Source: Lyophyllum atratum (taxonomy: Eukaryota; Basidiomycota; Agaricomycetes; Agaricales; Lyophyllaceae). From it: 64,000 nt of DNA. Shown here one piece after another: positions 12,401 through 24,478 of this stretch. Location of the stretch: NCBI GenBank assembly GCA_014905825.1, contig JACGCN010000002.1:868001-932000 (forward strand), in the 5' to 3' direction. The stretch's first letter is position 1. Every line of letters starts with the position of its first letter. The notes under the pieces are model-generated. The model did not search any database. It saw nothing but the letters and a program-made list of their open reading frames with translations, and was not told the DNA's origin. A program made the translations under genes and the position numbers.

Positions 12401-14088
12401 CGGACACGTCTTCCCTGTGGGCCACTGTGATCAATGGATTGACGGACTTAGGATACTACGATGATGCATATGCAGCCTTGATGTCAACGCCGTACGAGAA
12501 GCTGTAAGCGTTGTTGCGTTTTATCATGAGCAGGTATTGATTCCCTACCTGTCCACCTAGGAAGCGGGAATGTGTCAGCCAATTGACTTATCGCATGTGC
12601 GACGATGATGCAGTGGAAACGCTTATGACATTCAATTTCGCCGGTATAGCCGACGAAGTCGAAGATGCCCTGGCATTTCAAAGCGCGGAACGTTGATCCT
12701 CGTGTACATCCCTCATTTTCCAGAATACTCTACACCTGGTTTATCCGCCGAGGCGACTACCGCAATGGTGGGTGGTCCCACGTCCTCCTCCCGTTCTGTT
12801 CCTCATCTCTCTCTCGATAGCCGCACTCGCCATGTATCAGCGAGCCAGAAGACTCCAGAATCTTATCAATGACCCCACGTCATTTGCATCCTTAGCTGAA
12901 GAGCAACTCGAGGCATACCTTGTCGCCATCAATGCATTGTCTCTCGTTGATCAGAAGAATGCCTGGATACTTCTTCCCATGCCTGCTGATCAAGCACATG
13001 AGGTACATATGTTCTATCTTGCATGAGACTGGTCTAATCATGCTATTCGCGAAGCCTCGGAAGCGGAGAAAACTTTCAAGACTTATCCCAGAGCACAGGT
13101 TCACACCTGGAAAATTCGATTCAGATATCATACACCTGCCGGATATGGAATACGACTATGCCTTGCTTGCAGCACAAATTGATATTCTACGACGCGACCC
13201 CGCTCTTTCAGCCTCTCCAGGTATGTCCCATTTCTGAACTCTCAGCTTTTGTCCTTCCATTAAATTATCCCCCAGAATTTTTGATCCCCCCTCCTGTGAT
13301 CGTGTTAAGGCTCGCACAAGCCAACCGGTTTAGTCAAGCCATGGCCACGGCTCGTTCTCTAAAAGTGGACATGACGGATCTATTCTGTCACTTGACAGGA
13401 CAATGTCTGCGATTGTCACGGAATCCCGACACGGTGTTGTAGGTCGGCCACATCCTTGTGTTCTTCACGCTCACGTCCTCCTTTCGCTAGCCAAGAAGAT
13501 ACTTCGGACTGGCTACTCACTGACAAAGTATCGTCGTGGCCAGGGACACCAGCTGATAGAGGGTGGAGATATCTGCGGCACTCGTTACAGCGACATGACG
13601 GTGCTGACACTGATTACAAGTATACCAAAGCGACTTTGGAGACCATACTTGGGTCCGACAGTTCATCATCACCTCCACCCTGGCTTATACACATGCTTGA
13701 GGTACGACTTTCATTCATTGCATCCTAAGCAAAACAGTCTTCATGGTTCGGCAGGAAAATCATCACGAGTATCTCATCCGAATCAGCCTGCGTTACGAAA
13801 ATTTGGACGACGCTATTGAATACACCTTGTCCTTGATTCGAAAAGTATGTTCGGCTTTATTCGCTGTTCTATTTCTGTCACATAACTTACCCACTCCTGC
13901 AGTCTGACGCCCGATTGGCACGCGATGCGCCTCAAAACGCTTGCTCAACGTGGCTGCCGTACACTTTGATCGACCAAGTACTCATCGCTGCCGCCCAGGC
14001 TCCGTCCACGCCTAAGCTGTCGGTCCTACGATCGGAGATTTCTAACTGGGTGAAGCGCATGCAAAAACTTAGTCAATTTTCAGGGTAA
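9427..14088 (+). CDS. NUP120: Nucleoporin of the Nup120/Nup160 family
   Basis: This is a scaffold nucleoporin of the Y-complex (Nup84/Nup107-160), part of the structural ring of the nuclear pore. The chosen ATG opens MDTGFLVATQLSSLF; an upstream in-frame segment starts only at TTG. Exons are read as 9427-9985, 10040-12092, 12150-12161 (a 12-base microexon), 12218-12503, 12561-12767, 12821-13002, 13055-13220, 13276-13435, 13491-13701, 13755-13844 and 13903-14088. The N-terminal beta-propeller contains FHHGSFLSSLTSFLP and VWTLSRDRTLRFWK. The helical C-terminal half contains SWVHHEVFFAQLAIS, WATVINGLTDLGYYDDAY and DMEYDYALLAAQI. Two one-base frame corrections are needed, near 11209 between LGPQ and MLHLENRMTD, and near 12674 between DEVEDALAF and KARNVDPRV. 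The second stretch matches human NUP160 in pattern, so both sides are coding. Identification is firm; the disruptions look like sequence errors. Confidence 0.85.
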
Positions 14089-14486
14089 ACCTCGAGCTTT
14101 CAGTGATGTATTTCTGTAAACAGTGTAAGCACTCATCGCATCGCTCCATACATATGTTGGAGGTCGCCATCGAGTATTTCGGATTATGATGGGCTTTTAA
14201 TGTACCAATGCAGGACATTTCCTGACGAGATCCAATGATGGAATCCTCCTGGGATATATGACATACATATAATTCTATACTGCTACAGTATGATACCCCA
14301 AAGTACGGAAACAAACAGACTGAGTGCGAGAACTAGGAGGGGAGATGAGAGCAGGATAAGGCGGGAGGCAGATACTAGAGGGCACGGAAAGACTAAGGTA
14401 TACATCGACTGTTTCAACAGTAGGTGAAAATCCAAGATGTAGATGGGAATATCAGAAATGGACTGCAATGAGTGGATGCCGACTCG
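14089..14486. other. convergent 3' intergenic
   Basis: About 400 bases separate the stop codons of NUP120 (+) and the Zn2Cys6 factor (-). The stretch should hold both 3' untranslated ends. No further feature is visible. Confidence 0.5.
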
Positions 14487-17296
14487 CTATGAGCCCTGTA
14501 TATGACCTACGCGCCGCCCCATTGTAGGCTCAGGTTTGAAAGTGTCCAAGAACTGTGTCCATTCTCCCTGCTCGAATCCGACCGCCGCGCCCCACATCGT
14601 ATCGTCCACAGGATGCACGTACTGCGGGTAACGGGAAGAGTCATTGTAGACCTGCTGTTGTGTCATTGGGTATTGGTATCCCGACGACGACTGCGTGAGC
14701 ACCGTCGGCGACATTTGCAGCTGTGTTGGCGACTGTAAACCTTGCAAATGTGACCCCTGTGGCTGGTGCAACGGATATCCACCCGCCCGCATAGTGGACA
14801 TCGAATGCATCGACTCGTATTGCTGTGGTTGCGGGAGCGCCGACATATTAGTCAGCGGCGGACTGACGGACGATGAATTTGTAGGTGAGCCCACCCCCGG
14901 GTGCTCGGCGAGTCGCCAAACCGACGGGGATCATGCGAATCATGGTATGGGAACGCCAGTTTCCGCACTGTGCCCAACACTTTCTGACGTTGTTTCTCGC
15001 GTTCTTCGGAACTTGAGGAGGGGAAATCGGTCGCATAAAGGGGAGACAGGGAGGATAGGATGTCGTAGCTCTTGTCAGCGACGGCGTTACCTCTTGATTG
15101 CTCGAGAGTGGCCATGGTTTTGCGGATGCTGGCGCGGAACATGACAGCTCCGGGCTGGTCAGGGTTGGCGATGAGCTGGAAGGAGAAGAACATAGCGGCG
15201 GAGAAGCAATGGAATGGGCCCCACGACATGTGGCCAGGAACAGCAAGGGCGGAATTGGCAAGGAAATCAGGTCGTGATTGGCCAACCATTGTGATCAGTT
15301 TATCGGCGGCGCCCACCGCAATCTCCAAACTCTGCGCCGACTTGGGTGAGTCGATAGCAGGGGTACTTCCCATTGGAGAGCCCTGCACTTGGGCCGATAT
15401 TGGCGCTAGCGTACGGTCGATGGAGGGTAAACCTTATGTGGTAGTAAGATGTGCGGATGATAACACTCTGGACGCCGATGCGTCTAGTGGCGGTGTTAGG
15501 GGATGCAAGGCTCCGAGCGACGCGGTATTCATCCAAGTCGAGTTCAGTCGGTAGTTCTTCCATCCATTGAGTCAAGGCACGGTCATTAGCCTGAACGCTC
15601 TCGTACGGTACCGGTCGAACAGAGACGGCGTCGTCCATGATATCACCGAGGATGAAGGCTAGACGGAAGAGCGCGATGTTTGGTAAGTAAAGGCGTCCCG
15701 TTTTGTCAACGGCAGGGTCACAATACGATGGGAGTTGCGTATCAAAATGATGAGAGGCTATGACTAGAGGACGTCCAAACAAGAAAGCTTGCCATCTTGT
15801 CGCAGTCAGAATGCTCGAAGGCGTCTTGAACAAGTAACGGATTGAAACTCACCGTTCCATCAAAAGAATATGCCACCAAGCCCACCTCCTTCGTTCTGCG
15901 ACATCGCGATGCATTCTCCATTTGCCAGGGTCTCGATGCAGTCCCATGGCCATTGCGATCGTCACCAGCTCACCTCGAATATGCCAAATTTCCTCAGTAT
16001 CATGTTTCGACAGTGTCTGGAACATGCCCCTGATCAAATATAGTTCCACAAGGTCCATGGTATAAGCGCGCGACTCTGCCAAACGCCTTTGAAGCGCCGT
16101 TGTCGACACCTCGTAATACTTCGACCAATTTCTTCATGCGATTCAGCGAAACTCTGAAGGAAGGGATGATGTGACGGCAAGTAGGATGTTGCTACGGCCA
16201 TCATGACACAAGCAGTGGCCAGGATGATTCTGTCGGCAGATGTGCCATTCTTGAACCGCTCCCACGCCTGGGTGAACGACGCCTGGTTAACATGCCGGTA
16301 TATCCAGTTGCAGTACTCGAAATAGAAGACGATGAGTTCGTCGATGACCTCAATGGCTGGCAGCATCGCGAGGAGGTCACGGTCATATTCTGGAGTCATA
16401 GTTGGGAAGTCTTCGATGTGGTCCTGACTCTGTTGCCGACTATCAGAGTCTTCCGAGCCTCGAGGCTCATTCTAGACCGCAGCTTTATTAGAAGCCAAAT
16501 GAGATAAACCAGAAGAAGACTGTCTTACCAACATTAGATGTGTGGCAGCACTCGTTGGACCGGCATACAGACCGCCTTGCCCTTGCGTCCCTAGCATTCC
16601 AGGAGCAGTTGGAGGTTTTTCGCCGACTTCGGGATCTATCATCTCCTTTTTTGGAATGAGGCTAGAAGCATCACTGGGCCGCCGATGCGGTGGAACATGG
16701 TTCCGTTGTGCCGGGAAGATATAGGCCTCGAGGAGAGAAATGGAGTGTCGAAGACGGTTTATCTCCTGAGCGGGGTCAATGCGACTATAACCACTGAACA
16801 GATAAGATGGGTGTGAGATTGAGTAGTGCCAATTCGCGAGAGGCTGCGTAAAAGACGCCAAAAGACAGAAGGAATGGTAACTTACTTGATATCATCTCCG
16901 CGTGTATGAGTATCACTGCTATCATGGCCACGAGCATCTTGGTAGCACATAGCAGAGGTACCTAATAACATTCAATGGTCATGGACGACGCTCATATGAG
17001 GCACATCAGGGACATACCTCGGAGAACACAGGAAGAGCATGGTCGATTTCTGAGAGAACATTAGTTCTGGCCTATGGAACGACTTGGCCGACGAACCTGT
17101 CACACTTCAATTTGCTGTTTCTACAAGGTTCGCAGTTGATAGCTTTGCGAGCCCGCTTCGTAGGCGGGCGACCATCACCGTTCTGTTCCCCAGTAGGTGA
17201 AGTTCTTCCACGAACAGTACCACTTGTCGAGGATCTCGCGGGCTTAGGCCGCGGAGCCGTTGGTGAAGAAGTTGCGGTGGGATTGTCGTCGGTCAT
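14487..17296 (-). CDS. Zn2Cys6 transcription factor with fungal-specific TF domain
   Basis: This is a nuclear DNA-binding regulator. Exons on the minus strand are read as 17097-17296, 17018-17049, 16886-16961, 16529-16793, 15853-16471 and 14487-15795. The binuclear zinc cluster begins at about residue 55 with CEPCRNSKLKCDR and has spacing Cx2Cx6Cx5Cx2Cx8C; its six cysteines are spread over three exons. A linker with Pro and Ser follows, then the fungal_trans domain (FYFEYCNWIYRHVNQASF, ELVTIAMAMGLHRDPGKW, RRRWAWWHILLMERWQAF, SYYHIRFTLHRPYA). The C-terminus is rich in Gln, Ser, Met and Pro, like an activation region. The start is the first ATG, since the longer frame opens only at TTG. Three frame corrections are needed: near 16122 (one base missing, IGRKYYEV), near 15400 (one extra, or a 49-base intron) and near 14896 in a run of G (one missing). 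The target genes cannot be told from sequence. Confidence 0.82.
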
Positions 17297-20200
17297 GGTT
17301 GTATTTTCCAATATTAGACGATCTAGAACACGGTAAAGAAGACACGAACAGTGTCGAGTAGGTAGGAGCTATCGTAGTGGAGAGAGAGCCTGGTATGCTG
17401 TGGGGACGAAGGAGGTAGGGCGATGGTAGTGGTGGGAGGAGGAGGAGAGTGGCTGGAGGGCCCGATCGAATCCTCGACCCAATTGCGATTTATCAAATAA
17501 AAACGCCAGATCATATCGCCATCCAGCCGAGACCCCGCTAAATCATGCAAATCCTTCCACCGATCCCAGGTCCTTACGAATTCCACACGACGAAATTCTC
17601 GTTGACATGCCCGGGGCATAGCAGGGCGTGCTGCCCGCTGAGAAGAGGGCACAAAGCATACTGGCGACAATGAGCAAAATTGGCGTTCTCATCCAGGCAC
17701 CCGGTGGCCGGGGTCCTACCACGTTTGCATTTACTGCCGCGTCTGCGCCGCCGGAAAGACATCGTACATCGGCAACTGCGTGAGAGACCGTCCCAAGTCG
17801 TGCAGACCTAAGTGGGAAAACGAAAATACCCAACATCTCAATACATGACCATCAGCCCCCGGTGCACGACAGTCGGAGGAGAGCCCTGACAATCGGAGAC
17901 CGTCATGTGGATGCTGCTGCGACGTCCATCTCGACCGGTCCCAGATCCCTTCCTCGTGACAACAACCTGCCCTGCATGCTCGATTTGAAAAATCCAGAAT
18001 CTCTTCTCCCGAGTCCCAATCGGATGACCCCCCATAAGGAGGTCCTCCATACAGCTCAACCTCGATAAGTGAGCATCCCCCCACGCGCTACCACTCGATC
18101 GGCAGTGCTCCCATCCTGAACTGGGCTTTCCATCGCCTAATAGTCATCTCCCGCTCGCTTGATCAGCTATGCCATAGCCGAAACAATGATGTCGCCCAGT
18201 TGGGTGTATCCTGTGAACAAAATGATGCTTCCATAAATAGTATACAGAGAGGAAACGGTATTGCAACGAAATCAACCTCAAATTCTTATGCGCATCGGGT
18301 GCCAGCGAAATTGCCACAATTGCCCGCGCTCCTGAGCAGTACCTACCAAAAACGTTCCTTGCATGACGCTGCACGACGAAGCATTTAGGGTTAGCGAGAG
18401 TAGGGATGAACGATCGCGTGCGATGATCAATGGGGACATAGCTTGCGGAATCACCGAAAGGGGCGCAATGCCACATAAACGGACTATTTTGCTCGCTAAT
18501 GGGATAGCCGAAGATGATGAACAAGCGCACTGATGTGCATATGTAGACATGGATGTGTTAGGTAGTAATCTTGTCCTCACCAACAACAGTCCTAACTATT
18601 GAATTGCCTATGTTAGCTGGGTTGTCAGTTTCGAGGGTGACACGTACGACGTTGATGTCACTGGGGTCCTCCATGAGGAAGTACGACGCGCATAAAGTAG
18701 GCCGCCTTACAACATAAGTCACGGAATGTACGGAAACGCAGATCTCGTAAAATTTAGACATACATGACGAGATGGCCTCACGGTGCGTAAGCGGTGATCA
18801 AACGGCAGAAATAAAGATAAGAAAAAGCTTCCTGGACGAGAATTTACGCCATGCTCCAAGGGAAAAGTTCACCAGGCCAACGATGTCAATAGTGAGCGCG
18901 AGGCATGCAAGAAGGTTTGTATAAACTTCCGAGTCGTTCGGAGACACATGGGGTATTTTTGTAGCAAGCGGGGGTACTGGGTACTGATCGACTGGTCAGG
19001 CATGTCAGGCCACACTTGTACAACACCTGGACGACTCGGAAGCAGCCCCTCGCCGAACAGGAGGGGGAAGAGTCGATGAATTGCACGCTCGGTAATCGCC
19101 GTTAAAAAGGAGCTTATTTGAGTTCGGCGATGTCAGTTAGGTGGAGAGCATGTCTCACTACAAATTGAAGGTTGAGGTTAAGGGAGCTTCGACCAGCACG
19201 CGAGGAAGGAAAACCACTTCTCCTAACCACCCGGACCTTCAAGGAAGGCTCGAGTCCGGGAATCCCTGGGATGCAGTGCTGCGAGATAAGACGAAGCGCG
19301 AGCACACGCTGCGAAGGCTGACTCCTGTGCTCTGTTGCACACAATCGTTCAACATCAGGCACTCGAGGCGTCGGAGGTAATAAGGTCTTCGCCTGTCAGC
19401 ATCGTCAATACCGCCACAATAGGTCTGGGGTGAGTAAGAAGGCGCTTACTTGCGCTAATGTCCGTGAGCCCGTAGTTATCATCTTACGAACCGTATTTGG
19501 CCCTGCTGCTACAGAGATGACACTCCGGCGGAGTCAGAACTGAGCAGTCGAAGTTCTTGTCTATCTTGACATATTGTCGACGAATGCCAGAATGATTTCG
19601 TTGAAACAACAACATCCGATAAAACCCATTAAGCAGCTCTTCCAAGTCGGAGTTAGTCGTCGACTGAGCTGACACGAACGGCTATAAATGTGGATTTGCC
19701 ATTCCATCTCGAATAAGGACGGGAGCATGGACACAGTCACAAGAAATAGGAAATATGCTGTTCAAGTGGAGTCGGCATCGAGTGAATTACAAGGGTCGCA
19801 GGGTGCCAGGAGGTGCACCGCCTCGCGCAGTGGCTTATGACCGCCGTCGATAGTAAAACGATGAGGAAAAGCATATGGTCCCCATTCGTATCATCGTTCG
19901 AGGACGTTTCAATCAACATGATGGCGGGGCAGGGGCGCAGTACACTGAGAAAGCAGATGCGTAAATCCGACCAGGCCAGAAAAAGGATGATCACTGATCC
20001 ACTTCGGTCTTGCTGATTGGATGTTGAAGGGGTGTCGTTAGACTCGCTACCAGTTCGCTCTCGCAGTGTGTATGTCTTTGTTGACACCCCCAACAACAAC
20101 ACAACAAAGACCACCTGCGATAGCGACTGGAAAACATGGTCATCATTTTGGCGGGAACCGTGTGACACCACCAAACGTGTTTCGGGACTTCGTCAAATAT

Positions 20201-20870
20201 TGATGTTAGATCTTCCTCTTGCGTCGACATTCGCCCTCTGGGTAGCACTTCTATGGGCAACTCTTGTCTCTCCCGGCTTTTCATCTACACCTTGGACTCT
20301 TCTTCTCATCTGTGCCGCATCGTACTCGGGAACGGAGCAGAAATGCCGCCCATGGACGCAATGATCTCTCTTGGCTGTCCTTGGAAATGCTGCTTTCTCG
20401 AACTCTCTGGGTGTCAAACATTGCAATCGGCCACCTGTGAGGTCCCTTACATTAAGGCCATGTATAAGTCTCGTATCTGAAGCTGGAACCTCTTTGTTTT
20501 TGTCAACTCATGTTCGGATGATAGCAAAAGGTGAGTTTTCTTTGTAGCATATCCCGCTAATATTCATTTATCATCTTTTTCCAGCACTGTAGTGCTCTCT
20601 GTATCACATACACTTTATACAATGTCATTCTGCCATCATTTACTGCCTCAACGACTCGTTTTCGGATGTGACGGCTTCGAAATCCCACAATTTGGGACAT
20701 TGGGAACACCAGGTTGATATCTTGATGAGAGGACTGACAGTTCATGTATGTAAAAGTATTACAGAGTTGAGATCAAGTTTTATTTTGGTGTCTTGGGATG
20801 GAAGGGCTCAACGACGACCGATTCTGAGTCCTGATGACTGCCAAATCATCGAAATTTGACTAAGTCCCGT

Positions 20871-20897
20871 GTCACACTTGGCGGGCGAAAGTGTGAC
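20871..20897. repeat. perfect inverted repeat, 9-base arms
   Basis: The arms gtcacactt and aagtgtgac are exact reverse complements and enclose a 9-base loop. A second perfect inverted repeat starts 30 bases further on. The pair could be a terminal structure of a small degenerate element or a hairpin in a transcript. Confidence 0.7.
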
Positions 20898-20926
20898 CCC
20901 GCAATGTGACTGACCGTGCATTCCAG

Positions 20927-20961
20927 CCGCTATCGCATGAGTTCACGATTGCCGATAGCGG
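20927..20961. repeat. perfect inverted repeat, 9-base arms
   Basis: The arms ccgctatcg and cgatagcgg are exact reverse complements separated by 17 bases. It lies close to the inverted repeat at 20871-20897, and the two arms are unrelated in sequence to those of its neighbour. Confidence 0.7.
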
Positions 20962-22852
20962 ATGGTCACGAGCCTAGGGTGTCGTTGTCAATGCATCATT
21001 GATACATCATGGTATCTAAAAGGGTATTCCGAGATATATCCAGTTATTGCAACAATGATCACTTGTCGAAGAGATGTTCATGGAACACAGGACGTACTGA
21101 AAGTAATGATGGCGTGCTTTGATTACGAGAATCCTAAATCATAACTAGGTGAAGACCTAGGTGGGTGGAAGACCTAGAAACGGGTGAGTAACACTTCCTT
21201 CGCCCATAGATGTAAGTTTGGTAAAATCAGCTGTGTTTGCTGACAAGATAGCTACGCGGGGCATAGGAAAGGGGATCATGCAAGTGATGCAATTATGTGC
21301 AGGGTCGCCAAAATTCTTGGAACCCGAGGGGTGCGCGGGCAGCACAGGAGTCGAGAGGGTTTATTGGCAGATGAAGGGTAGAGACCGCCGGCTCGCCTGC
21401 GGCTTCATCACCATCAAGCCGCTCAAGGACAACAAGCATTCTGAGTTGGGGTATGAAATATACAAGCACTTTTGGAACGCGGGACCCCCACGCACCTTTC
21501 GTGTCATGTTACGATAGATTTGAACAGGTTGCACTCGTTATTGCATATAATATAACAACCGATCCGCATGGCAGAATCTCTCGAGCCGTTCTGGGAAATC
21601 CCGTTCTGGGGCTTATTTGCTGAGGGTTCGAGGCGAATGTTTTTCGCGCCGTACCGACTCTATCAGTGGCGCCTGCCGGCTAACGATATCGTAAACCATG
21701 CTTGAGGGCATTGACTACCCTAAATTCGTGGGTTGCGGCGAGAAGCGCGGTATCTGGCTTTCATCTGTGAAGATGGGTGTCAAGGAATTGTGCAGGGGGA
21801 GAATATTAGGAATGCTGCAAGTTGTAAGAGCCAAATCACCTGCCAGAAGCTCAGGCTGAGGATCGGAGGCGACCTTGAAGGTGTGGTGGCGTGGGTGAGT
21901 AACAATTGAATCCCAACTTGGCTTCAAGTTCAAACGCCGGTTGAGCACTGAGCAGCGCTCGATCAAGCCCCCGACGCCTCTTCGTTCCTTCACCGTGATT
22001 GAGTCCCTCATTTATGGCATAGGGAGGCTTTGTTCGGTGTATCAATCAATGTACGTGGTCAGTCGCGCGTTGAATACGTCTAGCCCGTCATATGAGGCTC
22101 TGGGCGGCATTCCTGCGCGTTCTACCTATTCGCGGCCTATCTTTGAACTGATCGAAACAACTGTGCATGTCTTCCACTATAAATGTAGATCTCCTCCTCA
22201 ATACTTGAAATCCCGACATTGCAACACCTCATCATGTCTGTCCAGCTCGCAGATCGCCAGCTACTGCTTTAGATGTCGTGTCCAGCCAGGCCCTGCTGCA
22301 CGTACCGCCGAAGTCTTTCATCATTCCTACATCATCGCTATGCCATCTGTCCAGGGCGCCGGCGCTAGTTCTCGTCTTGATAGACATCGCAGCATGTGGA
22401 CATGTTGCGATCTGCTTGTCAGGGCGCTCATGCGACATCCTACATCACTGCAGTTGCACCACCTGGAGGTAGTGCCCGTCAGACCCAGGGCGCAACGAAA
22501 ATCATCCCCTGTCTGCTCCTTTAAGAGTCAATCATGATTCATTACCCGTTTCAGCCCATCATCGATGATGGCGCCTGCTCGAATCTCCTGGGTTTTGAGG
22601 ACATGCGCGTTGACATCGGGAATCCCTGCCCATGGCGCCCACGTTTGTCGGCACCATCGCGAGAACGGTTTTACCCCATAGTCCCCAGTCCACGGGACTT
22701 GAGTTCACTTGGGTTGCTCCAGGTCCTTCTTTGATTCAAGGTATCGAGTCCATGAAGTGATATCTTGTCGGCGGCGTTCAGGTTGTAATCGCGCACGGCT
22801 AGGGACTTGTGCACTTCAACCTAATAGTACAGGACGACGATCATACGTCTAT

Positions 22853-22871
22853 GGAGGAGGAGGAGGAGGAG
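22853..22871. repeat. GGA trinucleotide run
   Basis: About six tandem GGA units form a short microsatellite outside any recognised gene. Confidence 0.8.
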
Positions 22872-23431
22872 TATATCATACTGGCGAGGTCCTCAGTCGG
22901 AACAACCAGTTCACCAGGGTTGCTACTTATGTAAGTTATGTACCAAAGTCGACGCGATAACTACTTCACAAACCCGCAGTACATACACACGTACCTAAAA
23001 GAGAGTGTGAAAACGACCACGAAACATCATATGCAAAATCCCCGGCCAATTTTCAGCAATTTTCTAGCCACGGCTCTTGTGCATTTTGTGCCGAATTAAT
23101 TTTGGCACCGTTCTTTTTCTTGCTCCCCTTCCATGACATTTCTCACTGAAAAGACCTATGAATCCAACACCATACGAGAACATCCATTAGGAGCATTGAC
23201 GCACAGAGACGCGAGAGACGCGAGCGCTTGGTGAGCGCCATCGTCAATCCCGGCAATTGCCGGGCACACCCAGCGCTAAACCCCAAGTCATCATGACGAC
23301 TGAAAACTAGTCATGTCTTTTGATGCTGCGTGCAGTCGGTGCCTTCACTTCACTCTTGGGTCCAGTTGTTCGAAGAGTAAGATACCCCTTCCTGAACGCA
23401 AACTTCCTTCCTATCCAGGTGTCAGTATAGC

Positions 23432-24334
23432 ATGTCTGCTTCTCCTCGTGGCACGAAAGAATACAACGATAGGCGCCCTGCTCTCCGCAAAATAGCGGAC
23501 GAAACCCTCAAAGCAATCGACAGTGGGTTTGTTCTCAACGGGGTGTCTCATAACCTTCGAATGAAGGCTGATGATTCGATTAAACGAACGAAATACTACG
23601 CACCCGAATCGGTGCTGTCTACATGGTCCACACCTCCTGCATCGACACCACCTCCTACAACAAAGCCTACTGAATTCTCGATACTAGAAATATCCACACT
23701 CGAAGCTGCGCGTCTACTCGCAACCACTGCCGTCGATAATGACAAGATCGGCATACTCAATTTTGCCTCGGCGAAAAAGCCAGGAGGGGGGTTCCTAAAC
23801 GGCGCTCAAGCTCAGGAGGAGTCGATTGCGCGCTCGTCCACATTATACCCCACCCTCCTGACGAACACAGCCAAGAAGTTCTACACACTACATAATCACG
23901 ACTCCAAACAGGGTTACTACACCCATGCGATGATATACTCGCCTGGAATCGTCGTATTCCGCGACAATGATGGTGGATGGGAAGAACCGACTGAAGTTGA
24001 TGTCGTGACGAGTCCCGCGGTGAATGCTGGAGTCGTCCGGAAGTCGTTGATGGGGAAGCTCGCTGTTAAAGCGACAGAGGAGAAAATCGAAAGGGTCATG
24101 AAGGAGAGGATGGGCAGAATACTGTTTCTCTTGGAGCAGCAAGGCGCGAAGCATATCGTGCTTGGGAGCTTTGGGACAGGAGTGTTTCAGAACAACGTCG
24201 AGGTCATTGCGCGGATATGGGCAGAGCTGCTGACGGCGCCTGGCGCGAGGTTTGAGAAGCGCTTCACGCGCGTCGTGTTCGGAATTCTGGGGAAGAAGAC
24301 GTTCGATGAATTCAAGACTGGTTTCAATGGCTAG
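23432..24334 (+). CDS. Microbial-type PARG catalytic domain protein (DUF2263/TIGR02452)
   Basis: This protein resembles the bacterial-type poly(ADP-ribose) glycohydrolases, macrodomain-like enzymes that remove ADP-ribose from proteins. It is intronless, 300 residues long, and complete from the first ATG. The N-terminal helix region reads ALRKIADETLKAIDSG. The substrate loop is visible as NFASAKKPGGGFLNGAQAQEE, that is GGG at about residues 118-120 followed by the Gln-Glu-Glu catalytic motif at 128-130. Downstream are MIYSPGIVVFRDNDG and the typical late motif LGSFGTGVFQNN. Family knowledge: the GGG-x(7)-QEE signature marks this enzyme group, and the second Glu is catalytic. A single-exon gene among neighbours with many introns may point to retrocopying or old transfer from bacteria. 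This is inference, since the family is widespread in fungi. It ends 144 bases before the STI1 start, on the same strand. Confidence 0.88.
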   Translation: MSASPRGTKEYNDRRPALRKIADETLKAIDSGFVLNGVSHNLRMKADDSIKRTKYYAPESVLSTWSTPPASTPPPTTKPTEFSILEISTLEAARLLATTAVDNDKIGILNFASAKKPGGGFLNGAQAQEESIARSSTLYPTLLTNTAKKFYTLHNHDSKQGYYTHAMIYSPGIVVFRDNDGGWEEPTEVDVVTSPAVNAGVVRKSLMGKLAVKATEEKIERVMKERMGRILFLLEQQGAKHIVLGSFGTGVFQNNVEVIARIWAELLTAPGARFEKRFTRVVFGILGKKTFDEFKTGFNG

Positions 24335-24478
24335 TGCCACTGAATTTAGGGTTAGGGCTTAGAACGTGATGTTGTAGCATGTCGTAGCATTTTCTAGAAT
24401 GATCACTGTGCAATCACAATATAAGCCGTCCGTACAACTGTGTTTCTCTTTACACACCCTAGTCAGTGGATATTAGCT

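Larger units (their letters stand above)
17297..23431. other. gene-poor island with repeats and possible relics
   Basis: Six kilobases without a gene I can support. The first 600 bases are the 5' flank of the Zn2Cys6 gene. A minus-strand stretch at 18860-19085 reads like protein in pieces (HRLFPLLFGEGLL, NDSEVYTNLLACL) but cannot be extended. A plus frame at 21941-22537 and a Cys-containing frame at 22278-22472 lack family signs, though a TATA-like word (ctataaat) lies near 22178. No transposase, reverse transcriptase or long terminal repeat was seen. Two inverted repeats and a GGA run are listed separately. Confidence 0.4.

Noticed and set aside
14695..15144. Plus-strand Cys-rich frame (VGDICSCVGDCKPCKCDPC)
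   Set aside because: It is the antisense of the Gln/Ser-rich C-terminus of the Zn2Cys6 factor; CAG/CAA codons read backwards give Cys and Leu. No start context or homology.
15300..15400. 49-base intron in the Zn2Cys6 gene instead of a frame error
   Set aside because: It is phase-correct with a GTACGC donor, but it would remove the Tyr-Ala of the conserved HRPYA motif. The frame-error reading is preferred, not proven.
22218..22537. Small secreted Cys-rich (CFEM-like) gene after a TATA-like word
   Set aside because: A TATA-like box and an ATG exist, but the frame stops after 12 codons and the Cys spacing of the later frames does not fit CFEM or hydrophobin patterns.
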